Shown in pieces: positions 1 through 10,311 of a stretch of 64,000 bases of DNA; position 1 is the stretch's first letter, and each line of letters opens with the position of its first letter. The position numbers were made by a program, and so were the translations under genes. This stretch comes from Gnomoniopsis sp. IMI 355080 (lineage: Eukaryota > Ascomycota > Sordariomycetes > Diaporthales > Gnomoniaceae): the NCBI GenBank assembly GCA_027946555.1, contig JAPEVC010000110.1, positions 1 to 64,000 on the forward strand, given 5' to 3'. Below the pieces are notes generated by a model. It was given only the letters and a program-made list of their open reading frames with translations, was not told where the DNA came from and ran no database searches.

Positions 1-1859
1 GGGATATTCGGGGGGAAATTTTAGGCGTGCGCGGAAGTTGCCTCCTGGAGGGGGGGTGGTTTGTCAGTTTGAGTGGAGGAGGAAGAGCCAAGGCGTGGTC
101 AGGACACAAGGATTTCTATTTACCTCCGTAAAATTTGATTTCATCGTCAATCATGAGCATCACATCCCACTCGAACACGTTTTGATCTGAGACGAGGCCG
201 CATGATATGCCTGGTATGTCCTTGTCTGTCTGCATCTGCTTAAGCTGCCGGCCCAGCAGTGCGGCTGCTCCTGAGCTCGACGACATGATGGTCGCGTGCC
301 AAAGAAACTACAGACCAAAGTCTGAATACGAATTCCAGATTTCAAGACCAGTTTTGAGCAAGTTATGGCACTTTAGTGTGGTGGAGAGGGCGGTCGGAAT
401 TGATGCTCGAGTGGTGATGTACGTCTGTTTGTCAAGTTGACGTTGTTGAAGTCGGAGCCAGGAGTCGACGGCACGACCCGACTGGCGAAGAGGCGCTTCG
501 GTGGAGGTCTAGGCCTGGGGGAACCCAGTTGGCAGGGGTAGGTCTTGCCGAATAACTTCTAAATTCGGACTGTGAAGTTACAGGCACCATCCATCGCCTT
601 GTGAGCAAGCTTGAATGTAACAATGTTAGTTGCGTAGACAGGAGCAGAAGACTTGAGGATCACGTGCCAAACCGATTAGCTCGTATAGTTGTATTCTATT
701 TGTTCAATAGGCAGGTCCTCTGTACTATTTCGAAAGTACATGTTACACATCTCAAGGGTTGGGTATCTGGGACTCACTGCTCGGAGTAAGTCGACCTCTT
801 CTGTATGGACGTCCCACGTTACTCTGGAGCACAAGAGAATGATTAAGTTCGAAGGAATTGTTCCTCTTTATTCAAACAAGCAAAATCTACCAAATCTCCC
901 ATCCCCAAACAATTACCAATGATCACCGGTACGGGAGTGGTATAGCTGCCATCCCATGTTCCGTATGGCCGAGGCCGAGATGTGTGACGAGAGCCAAGAT
1001 CAGTTGATCGCTGGTCATTCGGTACGCAATATTTCTTGTGACCCCGTCCTCCTCTCATCCTCATCCCATCATCCCACTCGTTCGTCTTTTACCGCGGGGT
1101 GGGTGGACATCTCTATCCTGGCAGGACCCATCTGGAAGGTCCCGGGGGATCCATAATTGCCTTGGACCCTCCCGTAGCTCCAGTCCCGCAAGCCGAGGCT
1201 GTTGTTCGCGATCGGCCATTATTTCTTTCCACCTTGCGCGACGTGTACAACGCTGAGAAGACGTCGTGCGCAACAAAGTGTACGATTCTGAAGAGCGTGT
1301 GCAACACACATCAGACGACCAGACATCAATATTCTAGACTCGTTATTCTCAAATTAGACGTAGTCCGGGTTGCAAGACCTCGGTGTGGCCGACTTGTCTG
1401 CTTGTCCGAAGCTACGCCCGGGCTCCGGCCCGACCAGACTTCCCTGTTTAGCCGAGGCTCACCACTGACGTCGCTGTTTCCGGACCCTTAAAACACCCAC
1501 CAACTCCCTCTCACCCGAACATCTCACTGTCACTTTTATTGCATGTGAAGCTGTCGTAAGGCTGATTGCCCCGGTGCACCTTCTTGAAAATACAACAGAC
1601 GGCGCAGCAAGTTCGAAACAAGCCCAGCAAAACCCCATCCGTGTCAGAGAGTTTCGAACAGGCACAATCACAAGCTTTAAGAAGCTCAAGAGCTAGGCGC
1701 AATTCGGGCCAAGGGCAGACAGCGCGGCAAAGAGATAACCTGCAAGCCTTGAGGGTTATCAACAGCACCTCGATCCTCTTGCGCTGAACACGAACTGCTG
1801 CTCTAGAACGGTATCAACGTCCCAGTACCCGATTGGCCTTGGGCCAAAAATACATGACC
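1..1859. other. Intergenic region upstream of the carnitine carrier gene
   Basis: No convincing gene is visible on either strand. Short open stretches exist but lack coding character and recognisable motifs. The last 350 bases before the carrier start include pyrimidine-rich tracts (about 1495-1535) of the kind found near fungal transcription starts, so this part is probably promoter and 5' leader. Confidence 0.5.
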
Positions 1860-2967
1860 ATGGCCTCCCCGAAAGACAACCCAGCCGCTGCCCTCAACCA
1901 GACTCTCCAAGATAAAGTGCCCGCGCCCCTCAATGACAAGCTCCCACATGTCCCCGAGTCCAAAGACGAAATCAAAGCCGAAGCAAAAGTCGCAGCCTCT
2001 TCAGGCCTCTCGCAGCTGCGCTCCTTCGCTGCTGGCGGTTTCGGCGGTATCTGCGCCGTTGTCGTCGGCCATCCTTTCGATCTGGTGAAAGTGCGCCTGC
2101 AGACCGCCGAGAAAGGTGCTTACTCATCTGCCATTGACGTAGTGCGCAAGAGTATCGCACGCGATGGGCTCAAGAGGGGCTTGTACGCAGGCGTGAGCGC
2201 GCCGCTGGTGGGTGTTACGCCCATGTGTACGTGATCTCCCGTACCCCCCTTATCCTACATACAGCAGACTCGCTAACTGCGCGTACTGACATACAGTCGC
2301 CGTGTCCTTCTGGGGTTACGACCTCGGCAAGTCCCTCGTTACCTCACTCTCCGCCCCCTCGCCCACCGGCCAGCTCACCATCGGCCAAGTCTCCGCCGCC
2401 GGCTTCTTCTCCGCCATCCCCATGACAGCCATTACGGCACCCTTTGAGCGCGTCAAGGTCATCCTGCAGGTGCAGGACCAAAAGCTTGCGCCTGGCGAGA
2501 AGCCACGCTACAGTGGTGGCCTGGACGTCGTGCGTCAGCTGTACCGTGAGGGCGGCGTGCGGTCCGTCTTCCGCGGGTCGGCGGCTACCCTCGCGCGTGA
2601 CGGGCCCGGCAGCGCGGCGTACTTTGCTGCATACGAGTACATGAAGAGGCGGCTGACACCCGTGGACCCCGCGACGGGCAAGCCGAGCGGGCAGCTGAGC
2701 TTGTTGGCGGTCACGGCGGCAGGTGCGACGGCGGGTGTGGCCATGTGGATTCCTGTGTTCCCCGTGGATACGGTCAAGAGTCGGCTGCAGACGGCTGAGG
2801 GAAATGTGAGCATTGGAAGCGTGGTGAGGGAGGTTTATGGACGGGGTGGTTTCAAGGCCTTCTTCCCTGGCTTTGGGCCGGCGCTGGCACGAGCGGTGCC
2901 AGCAAACGCGGCTACATTCTTGGGCGTCGAGTTGGCGCATCAAGCCATGAACAAGGCATTCGGATAA
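1860..2967 (+). CDS. acuH: Mitochondrial carnitine/acylcarnitine carrier (AcuH/Crc1-like)
   Basis: Two exons, 1860-2226 and 2297-2967, joined across a 70-base GT-AG intron (donor GTACGT, branch-like TACTGAC before the acceptor), give 345 aa. The protein has the three tandem repeats of the mitochondrial carrier family, each with the signature after its first helix: PFDLVKVRLQT, PFERVKVILQ and PVDTVKSRLQT. An N-terminal hydrophilic extension of about 60 residues precedes repeat 1. Family knowledge: these inner-membrane antiporters exchange acylcarnitine for carnitine, and fungal AcuH is needed to bring acetyl units into mitochondria during growth on acetate or fatty acids. The closest match I recognise is the carnitine carrier subgroup; another carrier subfamily cannot be fully excluded. 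The ATG at 1860 has an ideal ACCATGG context; an in-frame ATG at 1854 would add two residues. Confidence 0.85.
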
Positions 2968-5242
2968 AGTGGGGCTGTGTGGTCTGGTGATCGTTGGTCG
3001 TAAGTATCGGGGAATTGTGGTTCAAGGGCACGGTCAAGATGCGCTGAATGAGTTAGACGAAGGGGCCTTAAGGAATAAAACGCTAGATAATGGGCGGCAT
3101 ATTTGTTTATACACATGAATTCCAAAGGAGGCGGGAGGCACGCGCCTAAACTGGAATATAGAAGGAGTATACACACAAAGCTGGAGAATATCTAGACCTG
3201 GATCATGGGCGCCCTTGAAAATTTAGTGTTTGTAAACTGCGATTCCTTGTCCATAAAAGGAGAGCCTGGAGAAGAAATTGTCGGCGAGGCTAATGAAGGA
3301 GCTGTCGATGATGTTTTCCCAACGTCTTCGAGGCTTTCATCGCCTCTAGAAGCTGTGAATCCGCGGCCTGACTTGACTGGTCGAGAGATCGATGCCTCTC
3401 CAGCTTGATCTCTGGTAGGCATACTGAGCACAATCGCAGCGGACCTTTCCGACTTTTCCGATGGTATCTTTCCTTGACCCTCGGCCTTACTCTTCACCTG
3501 GGCACTAGTAATATAACGGCCTTTTTGCTGCTCGCTGCTATTCTCATAAATGTGCTGATACCCAATTGACCAGCACCTTTTAAACAGCACATGTACTCCG
3601 AAGCAAAATTGTACGCATCATCCACCAAAACAGATTCTTTGGCTCCTTTACAAATTCAGATATAGCAGCACTTGAAGGCGCATTTGATCAGGAAATGGTT
3701 TTGTCCTTTTCAAGACAAACTCAAGTGTACTTTTGTCCCGGCAGGAAAAGGGGCTTGTTGCGCGAAAATGAGTGGGATCCATCGTAAAATGTCACGAGAG
3801 AACAGTCATTATGGATTCCGCGTTGGGCCACCGGAGTTCCTGCATCAAACAGCCCTAAACTTTCCAAGTTGTTCCTAAATTGAGCCATTGTTGGTTTCTG
3901 CCAATGCCTCTTTCCGGGGTCGAGGCTCTGGAATCAAGCTGATTGAGGAAAGAAGTCTCCGAAAATAAACAACTAGAAATATATTTGGCCATGAGTAGCA
4001 GCTGCGAGTGAGGATGTCCCAGGGCCCTTCCGGAATCGCCTCATCTTTGTGAGAACGTTGCTTCCTCAAGACTCCAGTGTCAGGAGGTGATCTTGCTGCC
4101 TGTTAACAGACAATTGCTACGTAAGTACTTCTAGCACTCGGCCGATCTTGTTCCAAGACTGCTCCTCTTTTCTACTTACATCACCAACAAGAACACAGCC
4201 GGATCGCATCTCTCCATGTCCACATCACCATCATCTGTTGCCGTCCCAACTTCTTACTCGAGATTTACTTGCCTAATACTTGCTCTCTGCCCTTTTATCT
4301 CGCTCTATATGGGTAACTCGGTGCTTGATCATCAACGAGGTCCACTTAGTACCAAGTTACCAAGTCCAGCCTGTTCAGATCGACGAACGTCCTGAAGGGC
4401 TCCGTCGTAGCCTGTCATTACCATCTCGATGGTTCAATCCGGTTCAAGGTTTCACTAAAAAGGTATCCTCATGTTCCAATTCCCGATGTGGAGGGTAGGC
4501 GCGCCGGTGACGACCAGGGGTCGGTTCAAGTCCGGCACAAGCTCGGAGTTGGATTGGACAATATGAGCGACGACCCTCCTATCACACTGCTTGGAGTGGG
4601 AGTCGGCCGTACTCAGCGAAGACGTTCGCTAAAACCTTTTTTTGGACCGCAATGGTCATTAGGGACCACGGACCGCTGCCGATACTCCTGCGAATCTTGA
4701 CAATGCCTTGCCTCGACCCTTCGAGCCGAAACGGAAACGGAAATTGGACCTCGGATGTAGGTTTCCAAGCCGTTTTGCATACATGTGGCCCTGATTTGGT
4801 GGACAATGTTGTTTTAAATCTTGGGCCCATTGGCGAGTCGTTGTGCGCTTTCAACAGCTGATGGTGGATTAGAAGACTTTGGAGATCCCGATGCCATGAG
4901 TACTGTCGAGTTCAACCTTTCACATCTGACGTCTTGATGCATTCCGCGATGTAATATCCGTGTTCATGTGTTCTTCACCAGCGCTTTCCACCTCAGTGAT
5001 GTCCTGGTGCTGCACTGCTGTCCACGGTGCCTGTAGCGGGATCGCTCCTTGATTATACCATGATGCAGAGACAGCGTACCTCTGTAGAACCTAGGCACAT
5101 TGAGAGAGTCTACTGATGTTGACTGTTTCAGGTATGAGATTGTATTGAACACTCAACGGCCTTTCGTGGATCGATATAAGGATCCTTGACATCTGGACCA
5201 AGAGCTTATGGGGAAGATCATGAGATGCGAGGCGTTCCATAC
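2968..5242. other. Gene-poor interval after the carrier gene
   Basis: No gene can be supported. A Ser/Thr/Pro-rich open frame on the minus strand (about 3192-3590) has no ATG near its 5' end. A GGTTCAAGTCC string at 4523-4533 resembles a Pol III B box but no complete tRNA can be folded around it. Otherwise nothing recognisable. Confidence 0.4.
3074..3079 (+). terminator. Possible polyadenylation signal of the carrier gene
   Basis: An AATAAA hexamer lies 107 bases after the carrier stop codon, a usual distance for a fungal 3' end. Inferred from motif and position only. Confidence 0.4.
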
Positions 5243-6016
5243 TCAGTCTTTATGGCCGAGCTCAATAACTGACTTGGGATTAGTGCGGATCCTGTTACCC
5301 AGTCGGACACACTCCAAGGTTGCCTTTTTGACCATGCCCCTATTCCTGTCAGGCCAGATAATATAGGTTCCCTTTTTGGCTTTGCGGCCATTCTTCTGAC
5401 AAGCTGCTAGTTGCTTTGCCGCGGCATCAGCCAATCTATCCGCAAACCTGTTGCCCGGAACACTATGACCGGGCACCCAACGAAACTCGACTAAAAAGCC
5501 ACACTGCTCGATTCTGCGCACCAAAATTTCGACCACTTTTGTCAAACTGGGCATCTTCTTCCTACTGATCCAGCGCAAGGCTGTTTGTGAATCTGACATG
5601 ATTCGCACCTTTTTCATCCTTGGGAGATAGGGCTCGTCTTGACTACAGGAGCTGTCCTGTTCTCCTCCCGCACGGTCGGTGGTATTCTCGTCCCGTGATC
5701 CAGCCGCTCTCGGGCACATATACTGTGCGACCCATAGTGCGTAGATTATGGCCAGTAGTTCTGCATCATGGATGTCCCGCTGTCCGGATACACCAAACGT
5801 GGCGTCTTTCCACACGACACGGCCGTGTTTGTCGACGGTCTGGAAGACAAGGGCGGCCCCGCAGCGGCCATCGCGCTGCTTCGAGGCATCCGTCCAAAAG
5901 ACTAGATCCGAAGTTCCGTCGATGATGGTTCCTTCTTTGCTGATGGGCGCTTGGGATATATATTCCGCGTGCGAGCGGGCCGTGTCTCTGCTCTCCAAGA
6001 TGTCGACATGCATCAT
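5243..6016 (-). CDS. Stand-alone RNase H-like protein
   Basis: Single-exon reading frame of 257 aa with an RNase H1 fold signature. The four acidic positions are all present: D43 in FWTDAS, E86 in DAELLAI, D142 in MSDSQTAL and D193 in the helix FADRLAD, preceded by the WVPGHSVPGN loop (H184). A hydrophilic insertion of about 30 residues, rich in Asp, Glu and Ser (about 103-133), separates the catalytic Glu helix from the next strand. No reverse transcriptase, gag or integrase sequence can be seen beside it. Such free-standing RNase H-like proteins are frequent in Dikarya genomes; they may be domesticated from LINE-type retrotransposons. An in-frame stop lies upstream of the ATG pair, so the start is reasonable, but a short 5' exon is possible. 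Cellular role unknown; hydrolysis of RNA in RNA-DNA hybrids is a family inference. Confidence 0.65.
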   Translation of the reverse strand: MMHVDILESRDTARSHAEYISQAPISKEGTIIDGTSDLVFWTDASKQRDGRCGAALVFQTVDKHGRVVWKDATFGVSGQRDIHDAELLAIIYALWVAQYMCPRAAGSRDENTTDRAGGEQDSSCSQDEPYLPRMKKVRIMSDSQTALRWISRKKMPSLTKVVEILVRRIEQCGFLVEFRWVPGHSVPGNRFADRLADAAAKQLAACQKNGRKAKKGTYIIWPDRNRGMVKKATLECVRLGNRIRTNPKSVIELGHKD

Positions 6017-6894
6017 TGCTTGGTACGGGTGCGTAACTTTGGCTCAGAAACTTGATCGTTGGGATCTTTAGAGTAAGGTAGTGTATGATGACAAATTGAA
6101 GATCTGAGGCTTGGAGTCGATTCAAAATTTTTCGGTGAGATGTTCCATGATTCTTTTTCTTGATCGCTCGCTGTTGCCTTCAGCTTCGAAATATGATGAC
6201 GGTCGAGATTGTAGTGATTGTCTTATACCTGGGCCATTTTATAAATTTTTAATAAGCTTTTCCTAAAAGGAAAGAATGGGCACACAAAAAAGAACAAAAG
6301 AAAAAACAGGAGGAGGGATCGATATCGTGCGTTGATGCGGTGTTTTATAAACTTAGGAAAGTCTACCATTGAGTGCCTAAGTACTCAAGCTAAGTAATCT
6401 GTCAAGGCCTAGACTGTATTGGCTCTAATTACCATTAGTTTGTCCAGGCTAGCCTCCGTTAGTCTACATAGGTCCCTTATGAGACATAGAAAAGGTCACC
6501 TCTGAATAAGTCATTTGCACTCACTACGGCCTTTGAACCTGTGCTACCTAGATTAGCTGCGCCTGGCCTGTCGGTTATAAATCAGGCCATGACATCGACT
6601 GGGTATAAGTGCGACTATCGGGTATATGCCTCGCACCGAATATATTATGCTCAGTGAATTTATGTATACTATGCATACAAGACTGTCGGGAATAACACGT
6701 TACATCTTCTGATATGCAACCCCAATGCGTGCTGCTGACTGCATACTGATAAGTACCTAGGTATGCAGCTGGAGGCTCAGGCCCAGCCACCCAGCTGTTG
6801 GGTAAGGACCAACGTTCAAGAGCATTTCCGTGCTATCTTCCATTACTCAACTTCTGGCTTCGATAATTACCTGAGAACAACCAAAGCCATAAGA
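6017..6894. other. AT-rich intergenic region
   Basis: AT-rich DNA with an A-rich run near 6282-6310 and one exact copy of the palindrome TACCTAGGTA (6754-6763). No coding sequence is visible. The right part is probably the promoter of the membrane protein gene. Confidence 0.4.
6754..6763. repeat. TACCTAGGTA palindrome, copy 1
   Basis: Exact 10-base palindrome, one of five exact copies in the window, all intergenic. See the finding on this motif. Confidence 0.6.
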
Positions 6895-8202
6895 ATGGAC
6901 GATAGCCAAGCCACCGAGCCGAATCAGGTCTCCGGAAACTCCCTATTCTGGGCGATCGTAGCACTTGCCCTCAACGCGATGACAGACCCATCCTATATCG
7001 GGAGCTATGGTCTCCGAGAAAACTCACCTGGCACAGCAGCCTGGGTACTTGATCCGCTACGCTCCTCGCCTTTTGTATGTGGCGGGGACATAATGACTGA
7101 TATTTATCTCATCCTCGGATCTCTCCTTTGCAAACGAACAAGTCCCGAGTCTGTGAACCACCATGGCCCACCTGTGAACCAAGATCTGGACGCGATCAGT
7201 GTGGACACGAGCACGACATCTCAACAGAACGATCACGAACCTGCGTCCACTTCTAGCGTCTCACTGGGGCCAACATTGAAGATGGTCGCTTTTTTCCTGG
7301 GCGTGGTGCCACAGGCTATCAAGATCTTCAGTATGAGCGGCGTGATCGGCTCCCAAATGTGCGCGGCTGCGTTTCTCTTCGCACCGATCGTACGCAGCCT
7401 AGCGCCTAGGCCGCCCCTCCCGTTTCAGCCACCTCTTGGACTCTGCGTTACAAGCGTTATCCAGGTGGTTTCGTTGGCTTTATATCTTGGGCATATCGCT
7501 TCCTATGTCTGGGCACATGGGAGGGTTGCAGCCACACTATCGGAGGCAACTAAGGAAGCTAGCGGGCCTCTGGCTGATGCGTTGTTGGGTGTGACTTTGG
7601 TAGCAATCTTATATGGCATTTTCGTTTTGCTCACCCTTCTCCTCAACGGAATCATCAGACGCTCAATAGCATGGCGCAAGATGTACCCAGTTTTGCTGTT
7701 TTGGTTCTTTTCAAATTCCAGAAAAGAACACAGTGGGGACTGGTACTCACCGAACTCCCCTATTCCGTTCGTATGGGCGTGGTTGGTTTCCAATGGGATG
7801 CGATCGATTTTTCGGACCCTTTTGGTTAGTCTGCTGGTCTCGGCAGTCTGTATGGACAGTGGACGAGTTCTTTCGCGCTTCTCCGAAGGAAGAGAACGGT
7901 TACCTTTCCGGCAACTGGGGCTACCGAATGCTTCTGGTGGTGATGGCACTCCGTCACCTCGGGATGCCATTTCTGGTGCCTATCGGCGGGGTGTGAGGCG
8001 CACTAAAAATGCGTTGCTTGCTTGCTGGACAGCGATCGATAACCATGGCGAGTGGTTGGGAAGCTCTATATTCGGAAGCACTTTGGAGCAATGGGTCACT
8101 GCGTATGGGATCTTCAACCTCTTCACTGCGATGCTGTACTACCTGGTGGCGTTTGACTCGACTGGGACGTTGAGTCCTCGTTGGACCAGTCTACTGGGCT
8201 GA
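6895..8202 (+). CDS. Predicted multi-pass membrane protein of unknown function
   Basis: Single-exon frame. From the ATG at 6895 it encodes 435 aa with about eight or nine hydrophobic segments: near the N-terminus (LFWAIVALALNAM), after the MTDIYLILGSLLC region, then a cluster of four in the middle (including VAFFLGVVPQAIKIF and LLGVTLVAILYGIFVLLTLLL), two more in the second half, and a last one close to the C-terminus (WVTAYGIFNLFTAMLYYL). A Ser/Thr-rich hydrophilic loop separates segments 2 and 3. I do not recognise the family and see no transporter or receptor signature. The frame is open further upstream to 6763, but that part overlaps a palindromic intergenic repeat and lacks a plausible protein start. 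The neighbouring peptide precursor gene converges on it; a link between the two is speculation. Confidence 0.55.
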   Translation: MDDSQATEPNQVSGNSLFWAIVALALNAMTDPSYIGSYGLRENSPGTAAWVLDPLRSSPFVCGGDIMTDIYLILGSLLCKRTSPESVNHHGPPVNQDLDAISVDTSTTSQQNDHEPASTSSVSLGPTLKMVAFFLGVVPQAIKIFSMSGVIGSQMCAAAFLFAPIVRSLAPRPPLPFQPPLGLCVTSVIQVVSLALYLGHIASYVWAHGRVAATLSEATKEASGPLADALLGVTLVAILYGIFVLLTLLLNGIIRRSIAWRKMYPVLLFWFFSNSRKEHSGDWYSPNSPIPFVWAWLVSNGMRSIFRTLLVSLLVSAVCMDSGRVLSRFSEGRERLPFRQLGLPNASGGDGTPSPRDAISGAYRRGVRRTKNALLACWTAIDNHGEWLGSSIFGSTLEQWVTAYGIFNLFTAMLYYLVAFDSTGTLSPRWTSLLG

Positions 8203-8806
8203 GGGTCATGGAAAATGCAGAGGTCACGAAGGAAGCACACGGGCCTAGAAATGCAGCGCGGCGGGTGAATGTAAGTATCGGGAGAGAACCTCGGGATACT
8301 TCCACTGCGCAGGCAGGAGCTTGAGAATGGCAGTGTAAGATGTAGCATTGTGATTGAAGAGAGGGAGTACGAGCCAGAGTCTAAGTCTGGAGCACAGCTA
8401 TTTTGTTGGGCACGCCGCACAAAGGATGTGTTTTCGGGTCGGTCCTCATACCCGTAAGCTTTTCAATTTTGGCAGCTATACGGACGTCGATATCAAGATT
8501 TGAGCTACGATGCAGCCTCATCCTGCCCGGCCGAAGGATGCTGCCTAATCACGATTACTGTGGGAATGTAACTTGGAACGAAGAGGGAAAAAGTCATATT
8601 GAAACTCTTCAAGCCTTCACTAGCACGTCACTCATATAAAGTTTCCATCGGAATATAAAACAATACATCGACTTCAGAAATATACTTATTACTCGGTAAG
8701 CCCGCACGATCATCCATCATCCGCGTCGGAGCCCGAATGCTCGTCTTCGCCATTTGCCTCGCAGCTTTGTCTTCTGCAAAAGGGAACAATTAGCTTTTGT
8801 CTTTGA
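8203..8806. other. Intergenic region between convergent genes
   Basis: Likely holds the 3' ends of the membrane protein gene (+) and the peptide precursor gene (-). No other gene is seen. Confidence 0.4.
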
Positions 8807-9226
8807 CTAAAGATTGACTTGCCGGGAAGATTGAGCCTTACAGTTTGGAAGAAGCTCGTCAACAATGGGCAGATCTTCAGTAACAGACAGGTCGACAGAT
8901 CTCTTGCCGTTGCAACGATAGCTAGCTGCCTGGCTAGGGCAAATACACGGGTTGAACAGTTTGTTATATGCGCTGCAACGCTTATCGATGGATCTTTTTC
9001 CGGAGCAAGCGCCTCCCGGGCCCCTCTGGCTTGGGCACGAGCACGGGTCGACCAGGACGTTCCAGGGGCTGCAACGTTTGTCGATGGCAGAGATCCCGTT
9101 TTCAAGAACGGTAGGAACAGTGACGTTAACATCAAGGTCGCTGGGGAGCGTGTCTGGGGTGATTGGCGCGACGAGAGCGGCAGAAAGGCCAGCGACCGTC
9201 AGGAGGGTGAAGATAGAAAGCTGCAT
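8807..9226 (-). CDS. Secreted Kex2-processed repeat peptide precursor (KEP-like)
   Basis: Small secretory precursor, 139 aa if read unspliced. Residues 1-20 form a clear signal peptide. A short pro-region follows, then four Lys-Arg sites (50-51, 77-78, 82-83, 108-109), three of them in the forms IDKR or GKR. They release two related peptides, residues 52-76 and 84-107, with matching cysteine spacing: C-x9-C-x-C-x9-C and C-x9-C-x-C-x8-C, both ending in Gly before Lys-Arg. The tail is acidic. Kex2-type furin cleavage in the Golgi is family knowledge; disulfide pairing is inferred. A GTAAGG donor at 8841 and TTTTGCAG acceptor at 8774 could define a 68-base intron; splicing would create a split TAA stop and end the protein at N128. 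The function (signal, self-acting factor, effector or antimicrobial) cannot be told from sequence. It does not match the WCxxxxQPCW alpha-type pheromones. Confidence 0.7.
   Translation of the reverse strand: MQLSIFTLLTVAGLSAALVAPITPDTLPSDLDVNVTVPTVLENGISAIDKRCSPWNVLVDPCSCPSQRGPGGACSGKRSIDKRCSAYNKLFNPCICPSQAASYRCNGKRSVDLSVTEDLPIVDELLPNCKAQSSRQVNL
8906..8977 (-). repeat. Predicted mature peptide 2 of the KEP-like precursor
   Basis: Encodes residues 84-107, starting with Cys after IDKR and ending with Asn-Gly before Lys-Arg. Four cysteines with spacing 9-1-8. Divergence from peptide 1 in the third loop suggests an old duplication or selection for two different products. Confidence 0.6.
8999..9073 (-). 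repeat. Predicted mature peptide 1 of the KEP-like precursor
   Basis: Encodes residues 52-76, starting with Cys directly after IDKR and ending with Ser-Gly before Lys-Arg. Four cysteines with spacing 9-1-9. It shares CS-x-(W/Y)-N-x-L-x-x-P-C-x-C-P-S-Q with peptide 2. Confidence 0.6.
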
Positions 9227-9270
9227 TTTGAGTAAGGCTGAGAAGTAAGGTAAAATTCAAGGAAAAGTTT

Positions 9271-9298
9271 GTGATGGAAGGAGTGTGATGAAAGGAGT
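9271..9298 (-). repeat. Tandem 14-base duplication in the leader of the peptide precursor gene
   Basis: Two adjacent 14-base units (9271-9284 and 9285-9298, plus-strand GTGATGGAAGGAGT and GTGATGAAAGGAGT) differ at one base. They lie 45-72 bases upstream of the ATG, probably in the pyrimidine-rich 5' leader of the minus-strand gene. Confidence 0.5.
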
Positions 9299-9382
9299 GT
9301 GTGTATAGTGGTGTTGATGTGAAATCAATGGTGCTGATGACTTTCGAAATTGAGCAACTTCTCAGCTTTGGCTATGCCTTTC

Positions 9383-9388
9383 TTTATA
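9383..9388 (-). promoter_or_regulatory. Candidate TATA box of the peptide precursor gene
   Basis: On the minus strand CTATAAAG lies about 157 bases upstream of the ATG at 9226. A clear TATA element in this position is typical of strongly or conditionally expressed fungal genes. Inferred from motif and position. Confidence 0.5.
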
Positions 9389-9897
9389 GTCCTCATGAAT
9401 GGTTATCATAGGGCGGTCTTGACCTGGCGGCTTGGTCGTTCGTGTGCAAGGCTGACACACGTTACAGTGGTATCACTATGTCCTTAGCCAAAACCTGGAG
9501 TATATGTCATGTTTGAGCGGGCCTACGACAATCTTGCTGACTCAAAAGATTACTTGCAAGATACCGTACGGAAGGAACCGCACGGAAGAAACCGAACTAC
9601 AAAGTCTGGACTTGGAACAATTTGATGAATTATGAGATATTCTGTCAGTCAGGACTCAGAGGAAAACTGATCTTTGCTAAAAGAGACAATCCATATCAAG
9701 CAGACACCCGGGTAATTAAGCAAAAAAAGTAGTAAAAAGAATCGGGCCGTTCTTAAAGACGGACCAGAAAGTGACGGTGGCGGTCGATTTTGGCTATATG
9801 GACTCTAATACATCTTTGGCCGATCAAGTCATTAACAAATCAGACAGGAACATACGCAATCGGCACATTCACTAGAATAGACACAGGTTTGAATCAC

Positions 9898-9907
9898 TAC
9901 CTAGGTA
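9898..9907. repeat. TACCTAGGTA palindrome, copy 2
   Basis: Exact copy of the intergenic palindrome, embedded in CTACCTAGGTAGA. Confidence 0.6.
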
Positions 9908-10311
9908 GAAAGTCGATAATCAAATGGGATCAGTCCACAGTTCAACACGTGCAAATGATTTTGTTGATCAGAGGAGGATTAAAAACTAATCACGGGTTGC
10001 TCAGAGAAGGACTTTGACTCGTGTTGACCTCAGTATTGAATAATGCAGCTTACTACCTAGTACCTAGGGTATTATGGGGTTCCAGGCTCAGCTCAAGGGT
10101 CCACGTGGACTGCACTCGAAGATCTGGACGATTGAATTGGAACACGCGTGAAGCGGCCCTGAGGAATGAATGATTATGGAATCTCGAAGTACTGCATATG
10201 AGAATCCAATCCTAAGTAGTAAAATCAGAATTGTTGCTTAGCAGGCTCTGCATTGATTAGTAATTACTAACTAAAGAGTTTCAAGTCATGGATCTACTGT
10301 ACAATATATTA

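Noticed and set aside
1099..1491. Plus-strand frame of 130 codons upstream of the carrier gene
   Set aside because: No recognisable domain and a competing frame on the other strand; probably chance.
3192..3590. Minus-strand open frame of 132 codons, Ser/Thr/Pro-rich
   Set aside because: It begins with GTG and has no ATG for 56 codons; no splice partner or domain was found. It could still be an exon of an unseen gene.
4481..4560. tRNA-like segment with a GGTTCAAGTCC B box and a possible T stem
   Set aside because: No acceptor stem or anticodon arm can be formed at a usual distance, and A-box and B-box are too close.
8807..9226. Reading the peptide precursor as an alpha-factor-like pheromone or a dikaritin RiPP gene
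   Set aside because: The core lacks the WCxxxxQPCW pattern and the Tyr-Ile-type cores of dikaritins, and no UstYa-like gene is adjacent.
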